NCBI RefSeq assembly: GCF_001029285.1
Contig: NZ_LDZY01000005.1
Coordinates: forward strand, 62,001-126,000
DNA: 64,000 nt
Source of the DNA: Desulfosporosinus acididurans
Lineage (GTDB): Bacteria > Bacillota > Desulfitobacteriia > Desulfitobacteriales > Desulfitobacteriaceae
Direction: 5' to 3'
Shown here: positions 9,269-18,605 of the stretch, piece after piece
Position numbering within the stretch: position 1 is the stretch's first letter
How the letters are laid out: every line of letters starts with the position of its first letter
Translations under genes and position numbers: made by a program
The notes under the pieces: model-generated
Databases searched by the model: none
Seen by the model: the letters and a program-made list of their open reading frames with translations, nothing else
What the model was told of the DNA's origin: nothing

Positions 9269-9304
9269 TTTCTTCAACTATATTTTGCAATATTTTTCAA
9301 TATT

Positions 9305-11035
9305 CTAAATCAGAGCATGTCGTTCTAACTTATAATAAAAGTTTCGAATTGACATTTGCAACAGTTTAGCGGCTTTTGTTTTATTTCCACCGGTTCTTTG
9401 CAACGTCGCCAGAAGTAAATTTCGTTCCCACTGTCTCTGCAAAGCCTCAAATCCTATATCTTCTTCCCCAACTGTAATATCTTGAACCTCAAGCATCTTT
9501 AGATCCATGATATTGCTATTGGGAAGCGGCAAAACCGGCAAATGCAACAATTCAATAACAGTTTCATTGATCCTCATATTGATAATTGCACGTCCTAAAA
9601 TATTTTCCAATTCGCGAATATTACCCGGCCAATGATAATTTAACAAAATTTGCAGGGCATCATCACCGATTCTTTCAACACATCGGCCATATTCCTGATT
9701 AAAGCTGGCAATCAAATGATGAACTAACAAGGGAATGTCATCCTTACGCTGTCGCAAAGGGGGAATAATAACTGGAACAACATTTAAACGGTAGTATAAA
9801 TCTTCGCGGAATCTCCCAATTCTTAGTTCGGCTTCAAGATTAGCGTTAGTCGCTGCAATAACACGGACATCAACATGAAAGGCCCGATTGTCTCCGACTC
9901 TGACAATTTCACGCTCCTGGAGTACTCTCAGCAGCTTAGCTTGCAGATTAAGACTAATCTCCCCAATTTCATCCAGAAAAATAGTTCCTCCATTAGCTTC
10001 TTCAAACAGCCCTATTTTTCCGCCCCGTTTAGCACCGGTAAAGGCGCCTTCGACATAACCAAACAACTCACTTTCGAGTAAGTTGTCCGCCAAAGCTGCG
10101 CAGTTGACACGAATAAATTGACCTTTCTGCCTGTCACTTGAACGATGAATCGCATGAGCAAACAATTCTTTCCCAGTTCCGCTCTCTCCTCGCAGCAGCA
10201 CTGTCGCCGGCGTTGCAGCAGCACGTTCTGCCTGAGCAATCGTCGCCCTAATGGCTTCGCTGTCTCCAACAATATCAGTGAAGGTATACTTGGCTTCTAA
10301 ATGCCGGATAATCCGTTTTGCTCTCTCTAGTTCTTCGGAGAGTTTATGAATTTCGGAAATATCGTGGAGAACTCCCACAGTACCTCGAAATTGTCCCGAT
10401 ATCATAATTGGGGCAACATTAACAATTACTTCTTTTCGCTTAGGGCCTACTTTCATAATTACTCCCTTGACAGGCTGGCGAGTTTTGGCTACCTTAAGAT
10501 GCATACTTTCTCCCTCAGCAATATCAACAGTCGGAGGTTTGCCTACGATCTCTTCGGCGGTAAATCCGGTTAATCGAGTATATGCTTGATTTATTAAAAA
10601 TCCCAATCCATTTTCGTCAACGACTGAAATAGCATCTTGCGTAGAATCAATAATTGCAGTCAAAAGAATCTTAAGTTCCTGCAAAGAATGAACCTTCGCC
10701 TTGAGAATTTCATGTTCAGTCATGTCTTGCAAAAAAGCAACAGCGCCGGTAACTCTTCCCTGCTCGTCTTTAAAAGGGGCCCGACTAGCTATAAACATTT
10801 TGCTTCCCATCCGGCTAAATCTATTAAACTCCATCCTCTGAGAATCTCTGATCGAAGGCAAAGGATCATCGGGTAGTATCTGCCATAAATCTTTACCTAT
10901 AATCTCTTCAGGGGTAAACCCTAAAAAGTTGGCTGCTTGGGAATTACAGATAACAATTTCATTTAATAAGTTTATTCCTATAATTGCTTGTTTCATTTCG
11001 GCAGCCATTTTCTCAAGCTCACGACGTCTGAACAT
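9305..11035 (-). CDS. PAS-domain sigma-54 activator (BkdR/RocR type)
   Basis: 576-residue enhancer-binding protein. Two PAS domains lie at about 10-120 and 125-235. The AAA+ domain (about 255-490) has Walker [14 protein letters not shown], the sigma-54 contact loop GAFTGA, Walker [13 protein letters not shown] and the arginine-finger region. A C-terminal Fis-type helix-turn-helix ends the protein ([20 protein letters not shown]). There is no receiver domain, so it should respond to a small ligand through PAS. An AAAGGAGG site precedes ATG 11035. Its position immediately upstream of a sigma-54 promoter, bcd and a 2-oxoacid oxidoreductase mirrors Bacillus bkdR and its operon. Control by branched-chain amino acids is inferred. 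Confidence 0.9.
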   Translation of the reverse strand: MFRRRELEKMAAEMKQAIIGINLLNEIVICNSQAANFLGFTPEEIIGKDLWQILPDDPLPSIRDSQRMEFNRFSRMGSKMFIASRAPFKDEQGRVTGAVAFLQDMTEHEILKAKVHSLQELKILLTAIIDSTQDAISVVDENGLGFLINQAYTRLTGFTAEEIVGKPPTVDIAEGESMHLKVAKTRQPVKGVIMKVGPKRKEVIVNVAPIMISGQFRGTVGVLHDISEIHKLSEELERAKRIIRHLEAKYTFTDIVGDSEAIRATIAQAERAAATPATVLLRGESGTGKELFAHAIHRSSDRQKGQFIRVNCAALADNLLESELFGYVEGAFTGAKRGGKIGLFEEANGGTIFLDEIGEISLNLQAKLLRVLQEREIVRVGDNRAFHVDVRVIAATNANLEAELRIGRFREDLYYRLNVVPVIIPPLRQRKDDIPLLVHHLIASFNQEYGRCVERIGDDALQILLNYHWPGNIRELENILGRAIINMRINETVIELLHLPVLPLPNSNIMDLKMLEVQDITVGEEDIGFEALQRQWERNLLLATLQRTGGNKTKAAKLLQMSIRNFYYKLERHALI

Positions 11036-11124
11036 ACCCTACCTCCTTTTAATCCTTCCACCAGCAATTTCAGCGCTATTTATCAGAGAAAACAGTATCT
11101 TGGTAACTGTTGAAATATTCGATA

Positions 11125-11164
11125 ATTGTCTGCAAAATCCTGCTTAGCAGGTTGTTGCAGACAA
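11125..11164. promoter_or_regulatory. Nested palindrome upstream of the sigma-54 activator gene
   Basis: Outer 11-bp arms (ATTGTCTGCAA / TTGCAGACAAT) enclose an inner hairpin (CCTGC tta GCAGG). There is no T-run on either side, so it is not an obvious terminator. It lies 90-130 bp upstream of the activator start and could be an operator, an activator-binding site or a cruciform. Confidence 0.55.
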
Positions 11165-11170
11165 TAGCAA

Positions 11171-11207
11171 ATAAAAAACACCTCTAAGTCTTTAACATAG
11201 AGATGTT
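11171..11207 (-). terminator. Rho-independent terminator after the histidine kinase gene
   Basis: On the minus strand AACATCTCTA pairs with TAGAGGTGTT (one wobble) and is followed by a run of T. It resembles the terminator after spo0A (12940-12980) in its core AACATCTCTA / GAGGTGTTTTTT, suggesting a duplicated terminator. The rest of 11036-11274 holds the nested palindrome and the activator promoter region. Confidence 0.8.
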
Positions 11208-11274
11208 TGTATAATCAGATTTACTAACTAAAAAGCTATTTAATTCAAAAATATTATATTACACGCCATTTATA

Positions 11275-12675
11275 TTAACTCGATTTAAAATACACGTAAA
11301 ATGTAGTACCTTTAGGGCTAGTTTCAACACTTATCCTTCCGTTATTCCGTGATACTATACCGTGACACACCGCTAATCCCAAACCTGTGCCTTGTTCTTT
11401 CGTCGTAAAAAATGGAGTACCCAACTTTTCAAGTACAGACTGCTCGATTCCTTTACCTTCATCTGTTACAGCCAGAACTACTTCATCGTTGGCTGAATAA
11501 GTAATTATTTTCAATTGCCCCCCAGATTCCATAGCTTCAAATCCATTACGCACAAGGTTTAATAGAAGTTGCCGTATTTCCTGAGCGTCAAGTTGTAAAT
11601 ACGGCACATTATTCAGTTCTAAAATCAATAACTTATCGTTATATTGAGCGTCAGCTTGAATTAGCGGCAAGGTATAATTAACAATATCATTTATATTACA
11701 CCTTTCCAACGTCTTCGACTTAGTTTTACTAATAGATAGGAATTCTGAAAGGATAGAATTTGCGCGGTCCAACTCTTCTATCATGAGATCAAAGTATTCC
11801 TGATCTTTTAGCTCTTGTTTAGATTTAAGCAATTGCAAAAATCCTTTTACTGTCGTCATCGGGTTTCGAACTTCATGACTAATACTAGCTGCCATTTGAC
11901 CAATTAAGTTTAACCTATCCATCCGGACCATCTCTACCTCAGCTCGTTTGCGTTCGGTAATTTCTTGTGAAAGTAATTCATTTGCCGTTTGCAATTCCTT
12001 TGTTCGCTCTGCAACTAACGTCTCTAAATAGTAATTATGTATTAATTCACAACGTTTGAATTTATAAAGAGTTGTTGCTAAAAAGAATGCTATTATAATA
12101 ATTGAGGATGCATTTATATAATTCCCTTGACGGATATTTAGGTCCTTCTGACTAATAGTTAGAAAAGCCATCACCATTACCCAGGATAATCCGTACAAAC
12201 TTGAGGTTACCTTTAGGTTATAATTAAACATTACAGCAATGGTAAGACATCCAAGGATATAAACTGTGATTTCTCCATGAATTTGTTGGTCAATAAAGCC
12301 CGATATTACAGCGGTAAGACTTAGCATAATAAAAGCAAACGATACTCCATAAAATTCATGGAAATAAGTTACCTCATTGGGGAAACGAATCTTAATTTTG
12401 TAGAAAACTAAAAAATAAAAGAGTGATACTAAACCGAAAACGACATGAGCAAAAAAAAGATACCTATAACCATTTGTAATTATCCAGAGACCCTTAGCCC
12501 AATTGATTCGGTCTATAAGTACAAGAACAAAACTTCCCAAAAACAAGATTAACGATAACTTCCCTATACGATTATAATTATTATAAGTTACTTCTCTTTC
12601 AATTGAATCCTTGTAGTGTTCGTTTATAGTTTGCAATTTAAAAACCCCATTACGCTGCAGCTCCCTCTTCTCCAT
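11275..12675 (-). CDS. Membrane sensor histidine kinase, possible sporulation kinase
   Basis: 466 residues. About six hydrophobic segments lie between residues 35 and 205. A short coiled-coil (ELLSQEITERKRAEVEM) leads to a HisKA domain with phospho-acceptor His in ASISHEVRNPMTTVKGFLQ. The HATPase domain has N (NLVRNGFEAM), G1 (VTDEGKGIE), F (FFTTKEQGTGLGLAV) and G2 boxes. No partner response regulator is adjacent; the next gene upstream is spo0A, and clostridia lack Spo0F/Spo0B, so direct phosphorylation of Spo0A is plausible. The start is uncertain: ATG 12675 lacks a clear ribosome site, while a TTG 36 bases inside follows a GGGG run. Confidence 0.85.
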   Translation of the reverse strand: MEKRELQRNGVFKLQTINEHYKDSIEREVTYNNYNRIGKLSLILFLGSFVLVLIDRINWAKGLWIITNGYRYLFFAHVVFGLVSLFYFLVFYKIKIRFPNEVTYFHEFYGVSFAFIMLSLTAVISGFIDQQIHGEITVYILGCLTIAVMFNYNLKVTSSLYGLSWVMVMAFLTISQKDLNIRQGNYINASSIIIIAFFLATTLYKFKRCELIHNYYLETLVAERTKELQTANELLSQEITERKRAEVEMVRMDRLNLIGQMAASISHEVRNPMTTVKGFLQLLKSKQELKDQEYFDLMIEELDRANSILSEFLSISKTKSKTLERCNINDIVNYTLPLIQADAQYNDKLLILELNNVPYLQLDAQEIRQLLLNLVRNGFEAMESGGQLKIITYSANDEVVLAVTDEGKGIEQSVLEKLGTPFFTTKEQGTGLGLAVCHGIVSRNNGRISVETSPKGTTFYVYFKSS

Positions 12676-13100
12676 CTACAAACTGAATATTCAACGCAAA
12701 TTATGAGTTTACCTCTTTAATAAAAGAAGCAATTATTTTAAAACAAGAGAATGGGAGATAAACTCCTGGATAATGATACGGTTTGCCGAGTTTTCTAACT
12801 CGTTGGCGAGGAAAATTGCATCAAAAGATCCCATAAAAATTCCTATAATAATAATAGATAATACATTAATTCAGTTTTTAAGAATGGAAAGCACAAAACG
12901 TTCTTCAGTACTAAATCCAATTGATATAATTTTATATGCAAAAAACACCTCCAAGTTATTAATATTAACTAGAGATGTTTGCGGACAAAAAATTTATTGC
13001 AATAAACTATACTAGTTTGTAGGTTTACAAACCATTTCTATAACTATTTAAATAAGTTTGTCGCAACATTAAACCCTGTAACCCTTACCACAAGCAACTT
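12676..13100 (-). other. Intergenic region between spo0A and the kinase, with a possible small or decayed ORF
   Basis: AT-rich. Besides the spo0A terminator it contains a minus-strand frame at 12834-12733 (33 codons from ATG, MGSFDAIFLANELENSANRI onward) with an AGGA stretch 5 bases before the ATG. The same frame is open upstream as a hydrophobic stretch (INVLSIIIIGIF), then has a TGA, then reads FSTEERFVLSILKN. It could be a small membrane protein broken by one stop, or chance. No family is recognised. Confidence 0.25.
12940..12980 (-). terminator. Rho-independent terminator after spo0A
   Basis: On the minus strand AACATCTC and GAGGTGTT form the stem, with an AT-rich loop and a TTTTTT tail. 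It lies about 120 bp downstream of the spo0A stop. Confidence 0.7.
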
Positions 13101-13925
13101 CTAATACATCATCGACATACGGAGCTTATCAGCAACCATCGCTACGAACTCGGAATTCGTTGGCTTGCCACGGTCAATGTTAATGGTATAGCCAAAAAAG
13201 CGATTCATAAAATCTACATTTCCCCGATCCCAAGCCAGTTCAATGGCATGACGGATTGCTCTTTCCACACGACTGGGAGTCGTTTGGTATTTCTCGGCAA
13301 TCATCGGATAAAGTTCTTTGGTAACAGCTCCAAGTAATGAAACTTCTTGTACCACACTCACAATTGCATCTCTTAAATATTGATAACCCTTAACATGAGC
13401 TGGAACGCCCATTTGATGTATCATGCGAGTAACTTCCACTTCAAGATTTTTGGAGGTCGGCGGAAGGATACTCGGGGAGATTTGGGAAGTACTAACAACT
13501 TTATTATTTGAAGTCGGATTTAAAAGTTGGGCAGAACTAAGAGTATCCGGAAAATCATCTTGCAATTGGCGAATGCGCTTTCCTAAGGTTTCCAAATCAA
13601 AAGGCTTAAGTATGTAATAGTTAGCTCCTAAACTAACCGCTCTTTGAGTCATAGATTCCTGACCAAAGGCAGTTAAGATAATGATTTTCGGTCTGGGAGT
13701 TTGAACCTGAAGTTTTTCCAAAACTCCTAAGCCGTCTAAATGAGGCATTATAATATCTAAAAGTACTACATGGGGTTCTTCACGAGCAATTAATTCAAGG
13801 GCCTCATTTCCATGATAAGCTACTCCAACAAGAGTCATATCTTCTTGTCGTTCAATAAATTCTTTAACAATTTCAACAAATTCCCGGTTGTCATCTGCTA
13901 GTAAGACTCGTATAGGCCTTTGCAT
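13101..13925 (-). CDS. spo0A: Sporulation master regulator Spo0A
   Basis: 274-residue response regulator. The receiver domain (1-125) has the acidic pair DD in [10 protein letters not shown], the phospho-acceptor Asp in [15 protein letters not shown], and the Thr/Lys switch residues (ILTAFG, ILKPFD). After a variable linker the Spo0A-specific DNA-binding domain begins at about 165 ([20 protein letters not shown]) and includes the recognition segment [21 protein letters not shown]. The downstream gene of the ancient spoIVB-spo0A pair is in the usual order. A 0A box in its own promoter suggests autoregulation. Start ATG 13925 has GAGGAGG upstream. Confidence 0.97.
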   Translation of the reverse strand: MQRPIRVLLADDNREFVEIVKEFIERQEDMTLVGVAYHGNEALELIAREEPHVVLLDIIMPHLDGLGVLEKLQVQTPRPKIIILTAFGQESMTQRAVSLGANYYILKPFDLETLGKRIRQLQDDFPDTLSSAQLLNPTSNNKVVSTSQISPSILPPTSKNLEVEVTRMIHQMGVPAHVKGYQYLRDAIVSVVQEVSLLGAVTKELYPMIAEKYQTTPSRVERAIRHAIELAWDRGNVDFMNRFFGYTINIDRGKPTNSEFVAMVADKLRMSMMY

Positions 13926-13967
13926 CCCAGGATCCTCCTCATTCTCGATAAATTATGTAACTATAAT

Positions 13968-13974
13968 TTCGACA
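13968..13974 (-). promoter_or_regulatory. Spo0A-binding site (0A box) upstream of spo0A
   Basis: The minus strand contains TTGTCGAAATT, with a perfect TGTCGAA core, 43 bases before the spo0A start. The 0A box consensus in Bacilli and Clostridia is TGTCGAA, so direct autoregulation is likely. The single site is short enough to occur by chance; its place is what supports it. Confidence 0.6.
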
Positions 13975-14013
13975 ATTGTTTTCTAGACTCCTTCTTTATT
14001 ATGATAAATATAG

Positions 14014-14044
14014 AAAAAAAGAAGTGACTGTCTGGCCACTTCTT
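14014..14044 (-). terminator. Rho-independent terminator after spoIVB
   Basis: AAGAAGTG and CACTTCTT arms are separated by 10 bases and followed by TTTTTTTC on the minus strand. It separates spoIVB from the spo0A promoter, so the two genes are at least partly independent. Confidence 0.85.
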
Positions 14045-14057
14045 TACTAGTGATGAA

Positions 14058-15323
14058 CTATGCAGCTACTTTATTATTGATTCCTTCATTGATCATGTTC
14101 TGAATAAACACTCCGTAACCACGTTGCGCATCATTAACAAAAACATGCGTAACTGCTCCGACAATTTTGCCATTTTGAATTATTGGGCTGCCGCTCATGC
14201 CTTGAATAATGCCCCCTGTTGCTTCTAGAAGCCGTGGGTCTGTTACACGAACAATCATGTTTTTACTATCGGTACGATTATGCATAACGCGATCTATATT
14301 GATGCTAAATTCCTCAACTTTTTCCCCTTGAATTACAGTGTAAATTTTAGCCGGCCCTACTTTTACTTCAGATTCCCACCCCACTGGGATTGGCTCTTTA
14401 TAAAAAGGATTCACAATTTGGCCTCTCAATTTTCCAAATATTCCAGTTAACGTATTTTTCTCAATTGTACCGGAAAAAGGTGAATTCGTTACAAAGGAAC
14501 CAATCTTTTCGCCGGGATGACCACGTTTACCTTTTTGAATTGAATAAATCGTTGAAGCCATGATTTTACCATTATAAACTTCAATTTTTTGATTAGTATC
14601 AGCATCCGTAATTACATGCCCTAATGCTCCATACTGATTTGTTGCTGGATCAATAAAAGAAAGTGTTCCAACGCCTGCTGCTTCGTCCCGAACAAATAAG
14701 CCTACTCTATAACGCCCAGTTTCCACACAAAAAACAGGTTTTATTAGTTTTTCTAAAATTTGTCCTTGGTGTTTAAACAATACATGTGCTACACCATTTT
14801 GTTGTCCTGCTAAATTAACGGCATCAGATACATCCTGATCTGTACGAACCTCTTGATTGTTAATCTTTAAGAGTGTATCGCCGACTTCAATTCCCGCCTC
14901 TTTTGCAGGGTACACTTTTTGACCATTTTTGTCTTCAATGGCTGCTTGTCCTACTACTAAAACCCCTTTTGTCTGTAATGAAACACCAATGGATTGACCG
15001 CCTGGAATCAATTTCATAGGAGGCATAACTTCTATTTCTCCGGATCGTATCGGAAAAATCCCAAACAGTTTATAAACGACTTCGATTTTTTCCGATATCT
15101 TTGAATCTAACCCACCAGATGAAACTGAAATTGTTGGATTTGAAACAACTTCTTTTTCTTCTTTGACGATTTTGGACCAAAACCCTCGAAACTGAGGCTC
15201 TGTTTGTAAATTCAGAGTAAGATTTTGCTCAGGAAACTCCACCAACTGTTGAAACTCTGGATTCAGACATAGGAAGGTGCAGAACATGAGACTGAATAAA
15301 ACAAGAATCCTCGCTTTTCTCAC
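14058..15323 (-). CDS. spoIVB: SpoIVB serine peptidase
   Basis: 421-residue forespore-secreted peptidase (family S55) that, in Bacillus, cleaves SpoIVFA to trigger pro-sigma-K processing. It has an N-terminal signal-anchor (ARILVLFSLMFCTFLCLNP). A PDZ domain lies at about 110-190 (GQSIGVSLQTKGVLVVGQAA, AGIEVGDTLLKINNQEV). The peptidase domain has catalytic Ser in GIIQGMSGSPIIQNGKIVGA and His in GALGHVITDADT. It directly precedes spo0A, the conserved order in endospore formers. ATG 15323 follows a GGAGGGTG site. Confidence 0.95.
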   Translation of the reverse strand: MRKARILVLFSLMFCTFLCLNPEFQQLVEFPEQNLTLNLQTEPQFRGFWSKIVKEEKEVVSNPTISVSSGGLDSKISEKIEVVYKLFGIFPIRSGEIEVMPPMKLIPGGQSIGVSLQTKGVLVVGQAAIEDKNGQKVYPAKEAGIEVGDTLLKINNQEVRTDQDVSDAVNLAGQQNGVAHVLFKHQGQILEKLIKPVFCVETGRYRVGLFVRDEAAGVGTLSFIDPATNQYGALGHVITDADTNQKIEVYNGKIMASTIYSIQKGKRGHPGEKIGSFVTNSPFSGTIEKNTLTGIFGKLRGQIVNPFYKEPIPVGWESEVKVGPAKIYTVIQGEKVEEFSINIDRVMHNRTDSKNMIVRVTDPRLLEATGGIIQGMSGSPIIQNGKIVGAVTHVFVNDAQRGYGVFIQNMINEGINNKVAA

Positions 15324-15495
15324 TCACTTATCACCCTCCACTCTAGTCTCCCCAATTTTCTTCCTTTTTCCTCGTTTTAGAGTGTTTTAATGATTTGAAG
15401 TGAATTCCAATCTTAAATTATCCAAATTGCTCATGTTTCATCCTGTAAATTTCGTGCCATATTTTTAAACATTGGTAACTTAGACAACAAAATTA

Positions 15496-15524
15496 AAAAC
15501 AGACCACTTTATGTAGTCTGTTTT
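15496..15524 (-). terminator. Terminator after recN
   Basis: The stem AACAGAC / GTCTGTT is followed by TTTTTAATTTTG on the minus strand. It lies in the 250-bp gap between recN and spoIVB, which otherwise holds only the spoIVB promoter region. Confidence 0.8.
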
Positions 15525-15574
15525 ATTTTTTTCACTAACATTTTGTCTCGCTTTTACTTAATTTGACTGAAAAA

Positions 15575-17245
15575 TTAAGACTGTTTCCGGCAACGTTCAA
15601 ACAATTCCTGTGCATGCTGGCGTGTAATATCTTCCTCGTCCCCTCCAAGCATGCGGGCCAATTCTTTAAGTCTTTCAGTTTCTGATAAAACGCTAACCCT
15701 CGTGCGAGTTCTTTCGCTGTCTACCTCTTTCACGATACCATAATGAACTTCGGCGAAAGCAGCTACCTGTGCTGCATGCGTAATACAAAACACTTGTTTA
15801 TCCTGAGCTATTTTCGCTAACTTTTCACCAACTTTATAAATGGTTCTCCCGCCAACTCCGCTGTCCACTTCATCAAAGATAAAGGTACCTACTGATTCTA
15901 CTTTGGCCAGCATACTTTTTAAGGCCAGCATCAGACGAGACATTTCTCCCCCTGAAGCAACTTTGTTCAGTGGTTTAGGAGGTTCTCCAGGATTAGCAGA
16001 AAAGTAAAATTCAAGAGTTTCCGCTCCCTCTAAGGTGGGCTCTTCAATTGCTGTAAAGCGCACCTCGAAAGCACTTCTTTCTAAACCCAAATCCGAAAGT
16101 TCCACGATCAAACCTTTTTCAATCAGTTCTGCCATGTCCCGTCTCTTGGCACTGAGCTTCCCAGCGAAGGTCTCATAAGCTTGGCGTGCTTTTTCCTTCT
16201 CTTCCTGAATTTGTACCTGCTTTTCATGAGAGTGAGTTATCTGCTCTAGTTCTGCGAGCAACTCTTCTCGCTTGGCTACGATTTCATCAATGGTTGCACC
16301 ATACTTTCTTAACTTGGAGAGTTGAATAAGCCGTTCCTCAATCTGGTCCAACCTGCCGGGTTCAAATTCCAAGTTGTCCTTATAGCTGCGGACTTGATGG
16401 GCTAAATCTTCTGCCGCATAATAGATGGTCTCCATCACTTCTGAAAGATTTAGTTCCTCATCCCAACGCTTTAACTCCTGGAGGGCTTTCAAAGAGCTTG
16501 CCAATAAATCAATCGCAGCCGGTTTTCCCGCAGAACCTTCGTATAGCAAGGAATAAACTTCAGAAATCAGGCTCGTAATACGTTCAGCATTATTCAAACG
16601 CTTTTTCTCTTGAACCAGTTCTTCTTCCTCACCAGGCTGGGGATTAATGGTATTAATTTCTTCAATCTGATATTGCAGCATTTCTTCCCTGCTGGCCCGA
16701 TCTGCTTCAGAAACAGACAATTCTCTTTCTTCACGCAGGACAGCCAGATACGATCTTGCAGCATTTTTCACAAGACGGACGTCATCTTGAAGGCCGCCTA
16801 AGGCATCCAAAAGTTTACGGTGATTGTCGGAGTTAAAGAGGGATAAATTTTCGATTTGCCCATGGATATCTACAAGTCCTTCACAAAGTGAGCGATATAG
16901 AGTAAGGGGAATCGTCCGACCCTGAATACGACAAATATTCTTTCCTGAAGAATTGATTTCGCGGTACAGAAACAGTTGACCATCTTCCGCCGAATAACCG
17001 GCATCCTCCAGTCTTAAAAGGCATTCCTGGGCTAAGTCGCTGAACACCCCTTCAATTTTCGCCTGTTTCTCACCATGCCTCAAAAGATCTGAACTCGCAC
17101 GCCCGCCCAAGAGTACCCCCAAAGCATCAATCACCATAGATTTTCCGGCCCCAGTTTCCCCGGTAAATACCGTTAAACCTTGTTGAAAGGATAAACGGAC
17201 ATCTTCCATCAAACCAAAATTTTCGACATGCAGCTCCTCGAGCAT
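15575..17245 (-). CDS. recN: DNA repair protein RecN
   Basis: 556-residue SMC-like ATPase acting early in double-strand-break repair. Walker A is GETGAGKSMVIDALGVLLGG at about residue 30. Long coiled-coil regions flank the central hinge (about 150-370). The ABC signature KVASGGEMSRLMLALK and Walker B GTFIFDEVDSGVGG are in the C-terminal half. ATG 17245 has AGGAGGG upstream. It follows argR by 10 bases, the standard argR-recN pair of Firmicutes. Confidence 0.97.
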   Translation of the reverse strand: MLEELHVENFGLMEDVRLSFQQGLTVFTGETGAGKSMVIDALGVLLGGRASSDLLRHGEKQAKIEGVFSDLAQECLLRLEDAGYSAEDGQLFLYREINSSGKNICRIQGRTIPLTLYRSLCEGLVDIHGQIENLSLFNSDNHRKLLDALGGLQDDVRLVKNAARSYLAVLREERELSVSEADRASREEMLQYQIEEINTINPQPGEEEELVQEKKRLNNAERITSLISEVYSLLYEGSAGKPAAIDLLASSLKALQELKRWDEELNLSEVMETIYYAAEDLAHQVRSYKDNLEFEPGRLDQIEERLIQLSKLRKYGATIDEIVAKREELLAELEQITHSHEKQVQIQEEKEKARQAYETFAGKLSAKRRDMAELIEKGLIVELSDLGLERSAFEVRFTAIEEPTLEGAETLEFYFSANPGEPPKPLNKVASGGEMSRLMLALKSMLAKVESVGTFIFDEVDSGVGGRTIYKVGEKLAKIAQDKQVFCITHAAQVAAFAEVHYGIVKEVDSERTRTRVSVLSETERLKELARMLGGDEEDITRQHAQELFERCRKQS

Positions 17246-17255
17246 AATATCCCTC

Positions 17256-17708
17256 CTAACCGAGCAAGTCCGTCAGCCGTTTCAAAACTACTGGTACAAC
17301 TTCTTTAGGCTTGATCACAAGAAGTATTGTATCATCTCCCGCAACCGTTCCAATAACTTCTTCCCAACTCATATTATCCATAACTGCCGCCAGAGCATGT
17401 GCATTTCCTGGTATCGTTCGAATCACAATCAGGCTTTCTGTATCATTGATAGAGATTACCGTTTCTCGTAATAAACGTTTAAGACGGTCTTGGAGATTAG
17501 TCGGATGAACTTCGGTGGGAATCGCATAACGATAATCATCATCGGCAGTAGGAATCTTAGTCAAACCCATTTCCTTAATATCCCGAGAGACGGTTGCCTG
17601 AGTCACTTCAAAACCAGCTTGATGTAATTTATCAGCAAGGTCTTCCTGCGTCCGAATAATCTCCTTAGTAATAATTTCTTGAATTTTCATCTGGCGACGA
17701 GCTTTCAT
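17256..17708 (-). CDS. argR: Arginine repressor ArgR/AhrC
   Basis: Hexameric, arginine-responsive transcriptional regulator of arginine synthesis and catabolism. The N-terminal winged helix reads IITKEIIRTQEDLADKL and VTQATVSRDIKEMGL. The C-terminal arginine-binding and oligomerisation domain includes TIPGNAHALAAVMD and GTVAGDDTILLV. The start is ATG 17708, with CAGGAGG 7 bases upstream (150 residues); the longer frame to 17735 has no ribosome site. Confidence 0.95.
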   Translation of the reverse strand: MKARRQMKIQEIITKEIIRTQEDLADKLHQAGFEVTQATVSRDIKEMGLTKIPTADDDYRYAIPTEVHPTNLQDRLKRLLRETVISINDTESLIVIRTIPGNAHALAAVMDNMSWEEVIGTVAGDDTILLVIKPKEVVPVVLKRLTDLLG

Positions 17709-17777
17709 CAATTTGCCTCCTGTTTCATTACACAATTCAAGAATATAGAGCCGCGTTATTTTGCCGCACCTCTCAAC

Positions 17778-18602
17778 TCAGGTCTTTTCGTGCCAACGAT
17801 CCCTTAACTTCTCTCGAACTACTTGGGGAAAACTCCGATTACCTAAGCGAATAAGTTTTGCCCGAATAGAAGCTTTTTGAATAATGACAGATTCACCCGA
17901 ACGAAGTTTAATACTATTTCTACCATCAAAACTAACGAGGCATTGCTCCCCATTGGACAAAAAAATTTCGATTTCCTCCTGATCCGAGACAACCATCGGC
18001 CTGGCGGACAAGGCATGAGCAGCCAAAGGTGTAAGAAGAACGGCTTGAACGTTTGGACTAAGAATTGGACCGCCTGCCGATAGGGAATAGGCAGTAGAGC
18101 CTGTCGGTGTTGACACAATCAGACCATCTGCGGGATAGCTAACAGAGGGTTCACCGGATAAATTAGCTTGTAGTGTGATAATTCCTTCAGGACTCTCACG
18201 TGAAAAAACCACATCGTTCAGAGCAAGCTGTGTATATGCTTCAACGTCGTTTCGTTTAACCACAGCCCTTAACATAAGTCGTTCCTGAATTTGATAGTCC
18301 CGGTTAAGTATCTTTTCTAAAGCCTGAAATACATCAATTTTCTCGATTTCACATAAAAAACCCAGTCGCCCGAAATTAACTCCCATAACCGGAATTCCGT
18401 GAGGTGCACCTTCCCGAGCTGCCTCCAGCAGGGTACCATCCCCGCCTAAAGAGATCAAAAAGTCCGTTTTATGTTTAATTATATCTTCCCATTGCGATAA
18501 AACGACCCAGCAACGTTTCCGAAACCAGTCATTTATCTCCTGAGCCAATACAGTTGCTTCTGGTTTGCTCTTATTAAGCCATAAACCCACGGCTCTTTCC
18601 AT
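17778..18602 (-). CDS. nadK: NAD kinase
   Basis: ATP-dependent phosphorylation of NAD to NADP. The 274-residue protein has the family's LISLGGDGTLLEAAREG motif, NFGRLGFLCEI, and the region DGLIVSTPTGSTAYSLSAGGP. It starts 3 bases after the tlyA stop and has only a weak ribosome site, so translation is probably coupled to tlyA. Confidence 0.96.
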   Translation of the reverse strand: MERAVGLWLNKSKPEATVLAQEINDWFRKRCWVVLSQWEDIIKHKTDFLISLGGDGTLLEAAREGAPHGIPVMGVNFGRLGFLCEIEKIDVFQALEKILNRDYQIQERLMLRAVVKRNDVEAYTQLALNDVVFSRESPEGIITLQANLSGEPSVSYPADGLIVSTPTGSTAYSLSAGGPILSPNVQAVLLTPLAAHALSARPMVVSDQEEIEIFLSNGEQCLVSFDGRNSIKLRSGESVIIQKASIRAKLIRLGNRSFPQVVREKLRDRWHEKT

Positions 18603-18605
18603 TTG

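Noticed and set aside
10012..10272. 86-codon frame inside the sigma-54 activator gene
   Set aside because: Alternative frame of a well-conserved AAA+ domain; no separate start signals.
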